A DNA stretch of 64,000 nucleotides from Actinokineospora alba (GTDB lineage: Bacteria; Actinomycetota; Actinomycetes; Mycobacteriales; Pseudonocardiaceae): positions 3,968,001 through 4,032,000 of the forward strand of contig NZ_SNXU01000001.1 of the NCBI RefSeq assembly GCF_004362515.1, written 5' to 3'. The notes under the pieces were generated by a model. It was given only the letters and a program-made list of their open reading frames with translations, made no database searches and was not told where the DNA came from. The position numbers were made by a program, and so were the translations under genes. This document shows positions 7,823 through 17,844 of this stretch, in pieces. Position 1 is the first letter of the stretch. The number at the start of each line of letters is the position of its first letter.

Positions 7823-8428
7823 TCAGTGCCTTGAGCTGAACCAGGGCTGGTGCAGGTCGAGGTACTTGACGTCCTGCATGAGCGACATCTCCTCCTCGAA
7901 CATCTTCTGGGCCTCCGGTGGCAGTTCCTTGGCCTCGTTCTTGCGGGCCTCGTCCTCGGAGGTGAACGCGATCGTCTCGGTGAAGAAGCCGTCCTTGTCC
8001 ACGGCCAGGGTTCCGCCGAGGACGTCCGGGCGGTACTGGGAGATCATCTTCGAGCTTTGCTCGACCATCGACCGCACCTTGTCGCGGTCGGTCACCCGGC
8101 CTTGGATGACCTGGACGAATCCCGCCTTGTCCGATCCCCCGTCGAGCAGCAGGGTGACGTCGTCGCAGTCGTGGAAGGTGACTTCGCCGTCGAAACAGCG
8201 CTCCATCTCCGCCCACCACGACGACTGCTCGGGTCGGTCGCTGTTGCGCTGAGCCGCCTCCCGCGACTCGAACCGGACCGCGGCGACCATCATCCTGTCG
8301 TCGGTGACGCCGTAGGTGCCGCCGAGCCAGCCCTCCGCCCCTGGTGCGAGGTCGGTCTGCCAGCGGTCCAGGGCGGCCTTCGCGGCCTCGGTGTCGCGCA
8401 CCCTGCCTTGAATGATCTGCATGAACAT
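7823..8428 (-). CDS. Tandem dimeric alpha/beta-barrel (ABM-like) protein
   Basis: A 201-residue protein built from two similar halves: MQIIQGRVRDTEAAKAALDRW at the start and VQVIQGRVTDRDKVRSMVEQ at about residue 107. Each half continues with a GTYGVTDD/GTLAVDKDG strand and a VRFESREAAQRN/IAFTSEDEARKN strand, as expected for ferredoxin-like dimeric A/B-barrel domains fused in tandem. Such domains occur in monooxygenases, heme-degrading and stress proteins; no heme or substrate ligand can be assigned. I chose the ATG at 8428, preceded by GAGAGGAG with good spacing; an upstream GTG adds nine unlikely residues. It is divergent from ppdK. Confidence 0.75.
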   Translation of the reverse strand: MFMQIIQGRVRDTEAAKAALDRWQTDLAPGAEGWLGGTYGVTDDRMMVAAVRFESREAAQRNSDRPEQSSWWAEMERCFDGEVTFHDCDDVTLLLDGGSDKAGFVQVIQGRVTDRDKVRSMVEQSSKMISQYRPDVLGGTLAVDKDGFFTETIAFTSEDEARKNEAKELPPEAQKMFEEEMSLMQDVKYLDLHQPWFSSRH

Positions 8429-8507
8429 GTGTTGCTCCTCTCGGGCCGCACTCACGCTACGACCGCGACGGCCCGCGGTCGACCGGGCAAAAGACCCGAG
8501 AAATGAC

Positions 8508-8513
8508 TAGCGT
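8508..8513 (+). promoter_or_regulatory. Possible ppdK -10 element
   Basis: TAGCGT fits the actinobacterial TAnnnT -10 pattern and would give a leader of about 35 nt before the ppdK ATG at 8555, enough to include the visible GGAGGA ribosome-binding site. It lies in the divergent promoter region shared with the A/B-barrel gene. No -35 is evident. Confidence 0.3.
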
Positions 8514-8554
8514 GACGAGGTCGGGGGCGACACGGACACCTCGGAGGACGCACG

Positions 8555-11242
8555 ATGACTGATTGGGTGTTCGACTTCGTCCACGGCGACAAGGACAGCA
8601 AGGACCTCCTTGGCGGCAAAGGCGCGAATCTCGCCGAGATGACCCGGCTCGGGCTGCCCGTCCCGCCCGGATTCACCATCACCACCGAGGCCTGCCGCGC
8701 CTACCTCGCCGACGGTGTCGAGCCGTCCGCGTTGCGGGTCCAGGTGACGATGGCGCTGCGCAGGCTGGAGAACCAGCTCGGCCGACGCCTGGGCGACGTG
8801 GTCGACCCGCTGCTGGTCAGCGTGCGGTCCGGGGCGAAGTTCTCGATGCCCGGCATGATGGAGACCGTCCTCAACGTCGGCCTCAACGACTACTCGGTGG
8901 CGGGCCTCGCGGAGGCCGCGAACGACGAGCGCTTCGCGTGGGACTCCTACCGCAGGCTGCTGCAGATGTTCGGCCGCACCGTGCTCGGCGTCGACCCGGA
9001 GGTGTTCGACCACGCGTTCTCGTCGCTCAAGGACGGGCGCGCCGACACCGACCTGTCCGCCGACGACCTGCGCGAGGCCGTCCAGCGGTTCAAAGACCTG
9101 ATCGTCGAGCACGCCGACCGTGAGTTCCCGCAGGACCCGCGCGAGCAGCTCGACATGTCCATGCGCGCGGTCTTCGACTCGTGGAACACCCCGCGCGCCC
9201 GGATCTACCGCCGTCGCGAACGCATCCCGCACGACCTGGGCACCGCGGTCAACGTCTGCGCCATGGTGTTCGGCAACCTGGGGGAGACCTCCGGCACCGG
9301 CGTCTGCTTCACCCGCGACCCCGCGTCCGGCCGCAGCGGCGTCTACGGCGACTACCTGCCCAACGCCCAGGGCGAGGACGTCGTCGCGGGCATCCGCACG
9401 CCGCTGGCGCTCGACGAGTTCGACAAGCTCGACCCGACGTCGTCGCAGCAGCTCCGCACGGCGATGCGCAGGCTGGAGACGCACTACCGGGACCTGTGCG
9501 ACATCGAGTTCACCGTCGAGCGCGGCAAGCTGTGGCTGCTGCAGACCCGGGTCGGCAAGCGCACTCCGGCCGCCGCGTTCCGCATCGCCGCCCAGCTCGT
9601 CGACGAGCAGCTGATCACCCTGGACGAGGCGCTGTCGCGGGTCACCGGCCAGCAGTTCGTGCAGCTCATGTTCCCCCAGTTCGACCCGAAGGCGCCGCGC
9701 GAGCTGGTCACGACCGGGCTGGCCGCCTCGCCGGGCGCCGCCGCCGGTCGTGCGGTGTTCGACTCGGCCGCCGCCGTCGAGTGGGCCGCCCGCGGCGAGC
9801 CGGTGATCCTGGTCCGCCGGGAGACCAACCCCGACGACCTCGAAGGCATGATCGCCGCCGCGGGCGTCCTCACGGCGAGGGGCGGGAAGACCTCGCACGC
9901 GGCGGTGGTCGCGCGCGGGATGGGCCGCACCTGCGTCTGCGGGGCCGAGGAACTCGACGTCGACCCGGTGGCGCGCAAGGCCAGGGCGGGTCAGCTCTCC
10001 TTCGCCGAGGGTGACCGGATCGCCATCGACGGCAGCACGGGCGCGGTGTTCCTCGGGGAGGTCCCGGTGGTCGACTCGCCCGTGTCGCGCTATCTGGCTG
10101 AGGGCCTTGAGGTCGCCTTGAGCGAGGCCGACGACGAGACCGCGGAACTGGTGCGTGCCGTCGACCGGCTCCTGACCCACGCCGACGAGGTGCGCAGGCT
10201 CAAGGTCCGCGCCAACGCCGACAGCGGCGAGGACGCCCGCCGGGCCCGGGCGCTCGGCGCGGAGGGGATCGGGCTGTGCCGCACCGAGCACATGTTCCTC
10301 GGCGACCGGCGCGGCCTGATCGAGAAGGTCATCCTCGCCGAGACGGCGGACGAACGCGACACCGCGCTGAGCATGCTGCTTCCGGTGCAGCGCGCCGACT
10401 TCCTGGAGCTGCTGACGGAGATGGCGGGCCTGCCGGTGACCATCCGGCTGCTCGACCCGCCGCTGCACGAGTTCCTGCCCGACCGGGCCGACCTGCTCGT
10501 GAAGGTCGCGCGGGCGGAGGAGCGCGGCGAATCGTCCGCGGTCGACAGCAAACTGCTGGCCGCCGTGGAGCGGCTGCACGAGTCGAACCCGATGCTCGGC
10601 CTGCGCGGTGTGCGGCTCGGGCTGGTCGTGCCGGGCCTGTTCAAACTGCAGGTGCGCGCGGTCGCCGAGGCGACAGCGGAGCTGCGCGCCAACGGTGTCG
10701 ACGCCCGCCCGGAGATCATGGTCCCGCTGGTCGGCAGCGCGATGGAGCTGCACCTGATCCGCCAGGAGATCGTCGAAGTCGTCGCCGAGGTGGCCGCGGA
10801 GCAGGGCGTCGAGCTGACCTTCCCGATCGGCACGATGATCGAGCTGCCGCGGGCCGCGCTGACCGCCGACCGGATCGCCGAGGAGGCCGAGTTCTTCTCC
10901 TTCGGCACCAACGACCTCACCCAGACCACCTGGGGCTTCTCCCGCGACGACGTGGAGGCGGCGTTCTTCGCGACCTACCTGGACAAGGGCGTCTTCACCG
11001 TCTCCCCGTTCGAGACGCTCGACGAGATCGGGGTCGGGCAGCTGATCGAGATCGCCGTGGAGCGCGGCCGGGGCAAGCGGCCGGACCTGCACCTGGGCGT
11101 GTGCGGCGAACACGGCGGCGACCCGGTGTCCGTGCACTTCTTCCACCGCGTGGGCCTGGACTACGTGTCCTGTTCGCCGTTCCGGGTACCCGTCGCACGG
11201 CTGGAGGCGGGCCGGGCGGCGATCGGGAGTGTGAAGGGCTGA
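8555..11242 (+). CDS. ppdK: Pyruvate, phosphate dikinase
   Basis: An 895-residue cytosolic enzyme interconverting pyruvate + ATP + Pi and phosphoenolpyruvate + AMP + PPi. The N-terminal ATP-grasp-like domain begins with FVHGDKDSKDLLGGKGANLAEM and contains SVRSGAKFSMPGMMETVLN. The swivelling phosphohistidine domain has TARGGKTSHAAVVARGMG with His448 as the phosphorylated residue. The C-terminal PEP/pyruvate TIM barrel shows GIGLCRTEHMFL, FGTNDLTQTTWGFSRDD and the catalytic-Cys motif VCGEHGGDP. Length is typical of bacterial PPDK (about 880-900). GGAGGA lies upstream of the ATG. It serves gluconeogenesis or PEP supply. The large SARP-type regulator gene starts 66 nt downstream on the same strand. 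Confidence 0.97.
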   Translation: MTDWVFDFVHGDKDSKDLLGGKGANLAEMTRLGLPVPPGFTITTEACRAYLADGVEPSALRVQVTMALRRLENQLGRRLGDVVDPLLVSVRSGAKFSMPGMMETVLNVGLNDYSVAGLAEAANDERFAWDSYRRLLQMFGRTVLGVDPEVFDHAFSSLKDGRADTDLSADDLREAVQRFKDLIVEHADREFPQDPREQLDMSMRAVFDSWNTPRARIYRRRERIPHDLGTAVNVCAMVFGNLGETSGTGVCFTRDPASGRSGVYGDYLPNAQGEDVVAGIRTPLALDEFDKLDPTSSQQLRTAMRRLETHYRDLCDIEFTVERGKLWLLQTRVGKRTPAAAFRIAAQLVDEQLITLDEALSRVTGQQFVQLMFPQFDPKAPRELVTTGLAASPGAAAGRAVFDSAAAVEWAARGEPVILVRRETNPDDLEGMIAAAGVLTARGGKTSHAAVVARGMGRTCVCGAEELDVDPVARKARAGQLSFAEGDRIAIDGSTGAVFLGEVPVVDSPVSRYLAEGLEVALSEADDETAELVRAVDRLLTHADEVRRLKVRANADSGEDARRARALGAEGIGLCRTEHMFLGDRRGLIEKVILAETADERDTALSMLLPVQRADFLELLTEMAGLPVTIRLLDPPLHEFLPDRADLLVKVARAEERGESSAVDSKLLAAVERLHESNPMLGLRGVRLGLVVPGLFKLQVRAVAEATAELRANGVDARPEIMVPLVGSAMELHLIRQEIVEVVAEVAAEQGVELTFPIGTMIELPRAALTADRIAEEAEFFSFGTNDLTQTTWGFSRDDVEAAFFATYLDKGVFTVSPFETLDEIGVGQLIEIAVERGRGKRPDLHLGVCGEHGGDPVSVHFFHRVGLDYVSCSPFRVPVARLEAGRAAIGSVKG

Positions 11243-11308
11243 CCGTCGTCACGGCAGCCCGGCAGGAGCGATGAGAGAGGTGGACCGGCGGATCGGGCGG
11301 AGGACTGC

Positions 11309-14300
11309 ATGGCAGGTGAGGGACACCGGTCGTCCGGGCGGGCGGTTCCGCCCGCGGAGCCGTACGGCACCGTCGCGCGACCGCGCCTCGACGACCTGCT
11401 CGCCGAGGGCACCCGCCGACGGCTGGTCACCGTCGTCGCCGACGCCGGGTTCGGCAAGTCGACCCTGCTCGCCTCCTGGGCCGCGCGCAACGCGTGCGCC
11501 TGGTACACCGTCACCGCCGAGGACCGCACGCTCGCCGCGATGGTCACCGGCCTGGTCGACGCCCTGCGGCTGCGCGTGCCCGCCCTGTCCTCGACCATCG
11601 CGGGCGTCGTTGATGGCCCGCGCGGGCCGGACGCCGACGCCGAGCAGCCGATGCGGGCCCTGGCCTACGCCGCCGCCCTGGCCGAGGCCCTGGAGCGGCA
11701 CCTGACCGACGACCTGGTCCTGGTGCTCGACGACGTCCAGGAACTCGCCCCGGACGACCCGGCGGCCACCCTCGTCGAAGGCCTGATCCGGGCCGGTCCG
11801 CCCGCGCTGCACCTCGTCCTCGCGTCCCGGTCGCGGGTGCCGTTCCGGATCGAGCGGCTGCGTGGTCGCGGCCAGGTGCTGGAGATCGACGCCGGCACGC
11901 TCGCGTTCACCGCCGAGGAGACCGGGGAGGCCCTGCGCACCGTCCTGGGCGAGCCCGTTCCCGAACTCGCGGCCATGGTCCACGACGCCGTACGCGGCTG
12001 GCCCGCCGCGGCGAGGCTGGCGGGGGAGGCGCTGCGCCCGGTGGCGCCCGCGGACCGGGAAGCCCGGCTGCGCCGCGCGCTGCGCCCCGGCGGGCCGGTG
12101 TTCGGCTACCTGGCCGAGGAGATCTTCGCCTGCGAGTCCGACCAGGTGCGGCACCTGATCTCGATGGTCGCGGGCCTGCCCTGGTTCTCGGCCGACTTGT
12201 GCGCGGCGCTCGGCGTCGCCGACGCCGAAGACCTGATCGACTCGCTGGAGACGCGCGGTTTCCTGGTCGCGGGCGGGGACGCCGACCGCTACCAGCTCAA
12301 CCCGCTGATCCGCGAGTTCGCGCTGACCCGGATGCCGCTCGACCCCGTCGACCGGCTCACCGCCGTCCTCGACGCGGGCCGCTACTTCGCGGAAACCGGC
12401 GACTACCGCGAAGCCCTGGGCTGCCTGCGCACCGGCGGCGACTCGACGTCGGTCAGCGACCTGCTCTGGGCGCACGGACACGCGATGATCGCGGGCGGCG
12501 ACGCCGAAGCGGTCGTCGACGCGATCGCCGCGATCGACCCGGACGCCCGCGACGGTGTCCTCGACCAGCTCGACGGCGAGGCGCGGCAAGTCCTCGGCGA
12601 CTGGGTCGGCGCGCAGGCGTCGTTCGAGCGGACCATCGGCGACGAGGGGCCGGTCGCCGTCGGCCTCGCCTGGCGGATGGGGCTGATCCACCACCTGCGC
12701 GGCCACCTCGACGAGGCGATCGCGACGTACCGCCGTGGCACCATCGACGGGTCCGAGCCGCGCGAGGAGGCGCTGCTGCAGGCGTGGTGGGCCAGCGCCC
12801 ACTGGCTGCGCGGCGAGATCGACGAGTGCAGGCAGCTCTCCGCCGCCGCGCTGTCGGCCGCCCACGCCGCGCGCGACGACCGGGCGCTCGCCGCCGCGCA
12901 CACCGTGCTGGCCATGCTCGCCGCCCTCGACAGCGACCCGCGCGCGAACGCGGCGCACTACCTGCGCGCCCTCGACCACGCCGAACGCGCGGGCGATGTC
13001 CTGCAGTCCATCCGGATCCGGGTCAACCGCAGCTCCCACCACATCGCCGAAGCCCAGTACGCGCAGGGGATCAGCGAACTCGACGTGGCGATCCGGCTGG
13101 CCGACCTGGCCGGGTTCGCCGCGTTCCGCGCGCTGGCGCTCAACAACCGCGGCGAGGCGCTGCTCGGGCTCGGCAGGCTCGACGAGGCGAGGGCCGAGCT
13201 GGAGGCGTCGCGGCTGCTCTACCAGCGGCTGGAGTCCAAACTCGTCGCCCACCCGCTGACCAATCTCGGCGAGGTCTACCGGCAGCGCGGCGACCTGGCG
13301 ATGGCCCGCGCCTGCTACGAGGAAGCCATCTCCATGGCCGGGGAGACCCGCGACATGCAGTCCCTCGTCCCCTCCCTGGCGGGGCTCGCCCGGGTGCTCA
13401 TCGAGGAGCAGCCCGACCGAGCCACCGAACTGGTCGAGCTGGCCCGGCGGGCCGTGTCCTACGGGCCGGTCCTGGGCCAGTCCGCGGCGCTGCTCTCGCT
13501 GGGCTGGGTCTCGCTGCACCGCGGGCACCTGGCCGACGCCGCGGCCGCCGCCGACGAAGCGGCCGCACTGAGCCGCAGGCGCCGCGACCGGGCGGGGCTC
13601 GCGGAGGCGCTGGAACTCAAGGCGGCGGCCACCTCCAGCGTCGGACCGGTCGACCAGCTCCTGGAGGAGTCGCTGAGCATCCGCCGCGAGATCGGCGACC
13701 CGCTCGGGCAGGCCAGGGTCGAGCTGATGCTGGCCCGGCGGTCCACCGGCGAACGCGCCCGTGAACTCGCTGCGAGTGCCCACCAGCGCTTCCTGGCCGC
13801 CGGAGCGACCCGGTATGCCGCGCAGGCCGCGCTCGCCGAGGAACGCGCCGCGCCACCTGACGTGCGGGTCGAGTGCCTGGGTGGCTTCCGGGTCGTGCGC
13901 GACGGCACCCCGGTCCCGCTGAGCGAGTGGCCCTCACGCAAGGCCCGCGACCTGCTCAAGATCCTCATCGCCCGACGCGGCCACCGCGTCCCGCGCGCGC
14001 AGCTGATGGACTCGCTGTGGCCGGGGGAGGCGGAGTCGGTGGTGTCCGCGCGGCTGTCCGTCGCGCTGTCCACCGTGCGCCTGGTTCTCGACCCGGGCAA
14101 GCGCTTCGCGCCCGACCACTTCGTCGGCGCCGACCGCGCGAGCGTGTGGCTCGACCTCGCCACCACGTCCATCGACGTCGAGGAGTTCCTGCGCGACGCC
14201 CAAGCGGGCTTGGACGCGGCCAAGGCGGGACGCCCCGCGCAGGCCGTGCTGCTGCTGCGCACCGCGGAGGCCGCCTACACCGGGGACTTCCTCGACGAGG

Positions 14301-14620
14301 ACGTCTACCAGGACTGGGCAAGCGTCCTGCGCGAGGAAGCGCGCTCGGTCTATGTCCGGGTCGCGCACTACCTCGCCGACCATGCCGTGGAGTCGGGCGA
14401 GAACTACTCCGCCGCGTCCTACTCGCTGCGGATCCTGCAGCACGACCAGTACGACGAGCGCGCCCACCTGGCGCTCGTGCGGTCCTCGGTCATGGCGGGC
14501 GCGCACGGCGAGGCCCGCCGCGCCTACCGCACCTATGTCGCGCGGATGAGCGAACTCGGCGTCGAGCCCGCCCAGTTCCCGAACTCACGCGGCGCGGAGC
14601 GAAACTTTAAGGCTGTCTGA
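11309..14620 (+). CDS. MalT/AfsR-like giant regulator: NTPase, TPR region, C-terminal SARP (BTAD) domain
   Basis: An 1103-residue signal-transduction protein. Residues 44-52 form a Walker A (ADAGFGKST) and LVLVLDDVQEL a Walker B, giving a MalT-like STAND NTPase in the first ~350 residues. Residues ~350-830 are alpha-helical repeats (TPR-like, with ALNNRGEALLGLGRLDEARAEL). From about residue 850, VECLGGFRVVRDGTPVPL begins an OmpR-like winged helix (SRKARDLLKILIARRGHRVPRAQLMDSLWPG), followed by a BTAD helical domain ending near 1090. This architecture resembles large regulators of the LAL/SARP type, but with the DNA-binding domain at the C-terminus. A GGAGG site precedes the ATG. Targets are unknown; the adjacent secreted protease is a candidate. 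Confidence 0.88.
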   Translation: MAGEGHRSSGRAVPPAEPYGTVARPRLDDLLAEGTRRRLVTVVADAGFGKSTLLASWAARNACAWYTVTAEDRTLAAMVTGLVDALRLRVPALSSTIAGVVDGPRGPDADAEQPMRALAYAAALAEALERHLTDDLVLVLDDVQELAPDDPAATLVEGLIRAGPPALHLVLASRSRVPFRIERLRGRGQVLEIDAGTLAFTAEETGEALRTVLGEPVPELAAMVHDAVRGWPAAARLAGEALRPVAPADREARLRRALRPGGPVFGYLAEEIFACESDQVRHLISMVAGLPWFSADLCAALGVADAEDLIDSLETRGFLVAGGDADRYQLNPLIREFALTRMPLDPVDRLTAVLDAGRYFAETGDYREALGCLRTGGDSTSVSDLLWAHGHAMIAGGDAEAVVDAIAAIDPDARDGVLDQLDGEARQVLGDWVGAQASFERTIGDEGPVAVGLAWRMGLIHHLRGHLDEAIATYRRGTIDGSEPREEALLQAWWASAHWLRGEIDECRQLSAAALSAAHAARDDRALAAAHTVLAMLAALDSDPRANAAHYLRALDHAERAGDVLQSIRIRVNRSSHHIAEAQYAQGISELDVAIRLADLAGFAAFRALALNNRGEALLGLGRLDEARAELEASRLLYQRLESKLVAHPLTNLGEVYRQRGDLAMARACYEEAISMAGETRDMQSLVPSLAGLARVLIEEQPDRATELVELARRAVSYGPVLGQSAALLSLGWVSLHRGHLADAAAAADEAAALSRRRRDRAGLAEALELKAAATSSVGPVDQLLEESLSIRREIGDPLGQARVELMLARRSTGERARELAASAHQRFLAAGATRYAAQAALAEERAAPPDVRVECLGGFRVVRDGTPVPLSEWPSRKARDLLKILIARRGHRVPRAQLMDSLWPGEAESVVSARLSVALSTVRLVLDPGKRFAPDHFVGADRASVWLDLATTSIDVEEFLRDAQAGLDAAKAGRPAQAVLLLRTAEAAYTGDFLDEDVYQDWASVLREEARSVYVRVAHYLADHAVESGENYSAASYSLRILQHDQYDERAHLALVRSSVMAGAHGEARRAYRTYVARMSELGVEPAQFPNSRGAERNFKAV

Positions 14621-14708
14621 AGGCGCTTCGAAGGCTGCCTGAACACCGCCGCGCACTCTTCCCCGTATGGCCGCACAGGGGCGGTCGACACCGGGAGGGA
14701 CTTCTCTC

Positions 14709-17700
14709 ATGGACACACGAAGAACACTCGCCATGCTCTCCGCCGCCGCGCTCGCGGTGGGGCTCGCGAGTGCCACCACACCCGTGGCGCAGGCGGTCAA
14801 TACCGTCGGCGTCACGGTGACGATCCACCACGTCTGGGAGGTGGACTGTGACGACAACGAACTCGAATTCGGAGTCATCGTCGACAGCTGCCCCAACGAC
14901 TACTACGCCAAGGCCTTCTTCCCCAACGGCGAGCGGATCTCGCCGCGCGCGGCCGACGACCAGACCGAGATCACGCCCGGGTGGCAGCTCGCGGGCACCT
15001 TCGACCGCGACGCCGGACCGTTCGGCATCCGCATCCAGCTCTGGGACCACGACAGCACCAGCGGCGACGACCAGATCGACATCGCCTCCGGCGACGACAG
15101 CCTGGACATCACCGTCGACCCGAACAGTGGCGACTTCTCCGGCGACGTGCCCACGCCGAGCCTCGGCTACGCCACCGGCAGCGGCAGTGACTCGGCGGCG
15201 ATCTACTTCTCCGTCACCTTCGGCAACTCCGTGGACTTCGACGGCGACGGCCTGCACGACGGCATCGAGCGCTCCGGCATCGTCACCGACAAGAACGGGA
15301 CCGTCCCCCAGCACGGCAACCTGCGCGCGCTGGACGCCAACGACGCCAACGGGACCCGGCCCACCGCGGCCGCGAACCCGTGCCGCCCGACGCTCCTGAC
15401 CGAGGTCGACTACATGGTCGGCCCGGACGCCAACGGCGACTCCGTGCCCGACCACACGCACAAGCCGACCCAGGTCGCCATCGACGAGGCCGTCGCGGCG
15501 TTCAACAGCGGCGACGTGCCCACCCGGCCCGGGTGCCCGTACCCGAACGTGAACCAGAACGCGGGCGTCGAACTGATGCTGATCATCGATGACCTGCTCC
15601 CCGAGACCGACAAGGTGGGCTGGGCGACCGGTCCGACCGTCGGCGGCGCCATGGTCACCGGCCAGTCGATCCGGAACGCGAACTTCGACGCCGGCTTGCG
15701 CAAGTACTTCCACTATTCGCTGTGGATCCACCGGCAGCAGGACGTGGCGCCGCCACCGCCTGCCGCGCCCACTCCGCTGGTGCCCAATGGCAGTTCCGGT
15801 ATCTGCTGCTCGGACAGCGGCAAGGACGTCATCGTCAGCCTCGGCGGCTGGGCGGGCGACGTCGGCACCGACCGCGATCAGTCGAGCACCTTCGTGCACG
15901 AACTCGGGCACGCGCTCGGACTCGGGCACGGCGGCGGTGACACGATCAACTGCAAGCCGAACTACCACTCGATCATGAGCTACGTGTACCAGACGATGGG
16001 CGTGCCGGACAACGCGTCGCCGGGCGCGCCGTTCAGCGACGTCAACCAGGACGGCACGATCGACAACCGCGACAAGGTGCGGCTCGACCTGTCCCGGGAG
16101 CAGCTGAACAACCTCGACGAGGACGCCCTCAGCGAAAGCGCGGGCATCTCGGGTCGGACCGCCGACGTGTTCCTCTGGGACAGCGACGGCGCCCGCCCGT
16201 GGCGGGTCAGCGTGTCCAACGCCGCGGTCAACTGGAACGGCAGCGGAGACGGCACCGACATCGCCGCGAACATCGATCCGGGCACCGTCGCGGTGGATGC
16301 CAACTTCATGGGCATCAGGACAAGCCAGGGCTGCCCGAACACCGCTGCGGCCGGGAGTCCCCCTGGCCCGGGCACGCCGCCGCCCGGCAGCGTGGGAACC
16401 CCTGAGCTCAACGGTTATGACGACTGGGCCAACCTCAAGTACAGGGGCCCGCTGTCGCCCCCCGGAAGCGGTGTCGGCTCCGAGCACGAGCTGACCAAGG
16501 AGATGGCTGACGAGATCCGCGCCGCGTTCAACGAGGCCGTCAGCCGCACCGACGTCGATGTCCACCTGACCGATTCGCCCGACCCGGTGGGCGCGGGCAC
16601 GCAGCTCACGTACGGGCTCGAAGCACACAACCACGGCAGCCCGAACACGGCGTACGAGGTCAAGGTCGCGCAGACCCTGCCCTCGGATGTCACCTTCGCC
16701 TCGGCGTCGGCAGGCTGCGCGCACGCGGCCGGTGTCGTCACCTGTGACCTCGGGGACCTGGCGCCTGGCGCGTCGGCCTCGGCGAACGTGGTGGTGAACG
16801 TTCCCGCGGACCTCGTCCACAACAACGGCGGCCCGAAGGACATCACCTCGTCCGCCACCGCCTCGCACGACGGCACCGACTCGAACACGGCCAACAACAC
16901 CGCGAGCACCACGACCAAGGTCGTCGCGATGGCCGACGTCCAGGTCACCGGCGCCACGGCGACCGGGCCGCGTGAGGTGCTGATCGGTGAGTCCGGCTCG
17001 GTCACCTTCGACGTGGCCATCGCCAACGCCGGACCGTCCAGCCCGATCGACACCGTGCTCACCACGAGCGCGTCCGGCGACAGCGGCGTGACCGTCACGC
17101 CCGCGTCGTCGACCTCGGAGCAGGCCGCACTGGCCGTGGGCAGCCCGCGCACGGTCCGCACGACCGCCGCCGTGGACTGCGCGTCGCCGGGGGTGAAGAC
17201 CGTGACCCTCACCGCCGCGCTGGCGCTGAAGAACGCGGCCGACACCGATCCGGACCTGACGAACAACCAGCGGGCGTCGTCGTTCCAGATCGACTGCGTC
17301 GTGCCGATCGCGATCAACGTCCGGCCCAAGGGCTTCCCGAACTCCATCAACCTCAACACCGACGCGACGGTCGCCGCGCTGACCACCGCCGTCGGGGAGT
17401 ACGGGCTGCCGATCGCCTTCGACGCCACGAAGATCGACGTCTCGACAACGTTGTGGGGACTCCGCGCGAACCTCTTCGACGCCGCGACACCGTTCGGGGC
17501 GCGGGAAGTCCACAGCGCGGGGCACCCGGAGCGCTCCTACGAGTTGGACGAACGCACCCGCGACGCCGATCTGGACCTGGTGCTGCACTTCAAGCCCGCC
17601 GACTCGGGTCTCACCCTGAGCTCGACCGAGGCCTGCTTGAAGGGCCGCTACCTGGCACCCGACGGGAACACCTACACGTTCCTGGGCTGCGACTCGGTCC

Positions 17701-17714
17701 GAGTCGTCAACTGA
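14709..17714 (+). CDS. Secreted metzincin-like metalloprotease with DUF11-type repeats
   Basis: A 1001-residue exported protein. The ATG at 14709 has GGGAGGG upstream and starts a clear signal peptide (MDTRRTLAMLSAAALAVGLA, probable cleavage after VAQA near residue 29). His397-Glu398-His401-His407 form the extended zinc motif HELGHALGLGH, followed by a candidate Met-turn (SIMSYVY). Calcium-type loops are visible (DFDGDGLHDG, DVNQDGTIDNRD). Residues about 615-760 form Ig-like DUF11/CARDB repeats with a CAHAAGVVTCDLGDLAPG core, and a second such module follows. It probably digests or binds extracellular protein. A very strong hairpin lies directly after the stop. Confidence 0.85.
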   Translation: MDTRRTLAMLSAAALAVGLASATTPVAQAVNTVGVTVTIHHVWEVDCDDNELEFGVIVDSCPNDYYAKAFFPNGERISPRAADDQTEITPGWQLAGTFDRDAGPFGIRIQLWDHDSTSGDDQIDIASGDDSLDITVDPNSGDFSGDVPTPSLGYATGSGSDSAAIYFSVTFGNSVDFDGDGLHDGIERSGIVTDKNGTVPQHGNLRALDANDANGTRPTAAANPCRPTLLTEVDYMVGPDANGDSVPDHTHKPTQVAIDEAVAAFNSGDVPTRPGCPYPNVNQNAGVELMLIIDDLLPETDKVGWATGPTVGGAMVTGQSIRNANFDAGLRKYFHYSLWIHRQQDVAPPPPAAPTPLVPNGSSGICCSDSGKDVIVSLGGWAGDVGTDRDQSSTFVHELGHALGLGHGGGDTINCKPNYHSIMSYVYQTMGVPDNASPGAPFSDVNQDGTIDNRDKVRLDLSREQLNNLDEDALSESAGISGRTADVFLWDSDGARPWRVSVSNAAVNWNGSGDGTDIAANIDPGTVAVDANFMGIRTSQGCPNTAAAGSPPGPGTPPPGSVGTPELNGYDDWANLKYRGPLSPPGSGVGSEHELTKEMADEIRAAFNEAVSRTDVDVHLTDSPDPVGAGTQLTYGLEAHNHGSPNTAYEVKVAQTLPSDVTFASASAGCAHAAGVVTCDLGDLAPGASASANVVVNVPADLVHNNGGPKDITSSATASHDGTDSNTANNTASTTTKVVAMADVQVTGATATGPREVLIGESGSVTFDVAIANAGPSSPIDTVLTTSASGDSGVTVTPASSTSEQAALAVGSPRTVRTTAAVDCASPGVKTVTLTAALALKNAADTDPDLTNNQRASSFQIDCVVPIAINVRPKGFPNSINLNTDATVAALTTAVGEYGLPIAFDATKIDVSTTLWGLRANLFDAATPFGAREVHSAGHPERSYELDERTRDADLDLVLHFKPADSGLTLSSTEACLKGRYLAPDGNTYTFLGCDSVRVVN

Positions 17715-17728
17715 TCGACCGCTGAAAT

Positions 17729-17764
17729 GGTGAGCAGGACCGGCCCCGGCCGGTCCTGCTCACC
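17729..17764 (+). terminator. Strong hairpin terminator after the metalloprotease gene
   Basis: Perfect 17-bp inverted repeat (arms 17729-17745 and 17748-17764, GGTGAGCAGGACCGGCC and its complement) separated by two bases, starting 15 nt after the stop codon. There is no T-tract, as usual for high-GC actinomycete terminators. Confidence 0.8.
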
Positions 17765-17844
17765 CATGTGGACCGACGCGGACAGGCGTGGAGTTCGGCC
17801 GCCCGATACGGTCGGGCCGACTGATCCGAGTGAATGGAGTCGCT

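Noticed and set aside
8507..11146. An 879-codon open frame on the minus strand opposite ppdK
   Set aside because: It is the antisense shadow of a textbook pyruvate phosphate dikinase; the translation has no domain character.
14607..17588. A 993-codon open frame on the minus strand opposite the metalloprotease gene
   Set aside because: The plus strand has a signal peptide, the HExxHxxGxxH motif and proper ribosome-binding site; the minus frame is Arg/Gly/Val-rich low-complexity sequence produced by high GC at third codon positions.
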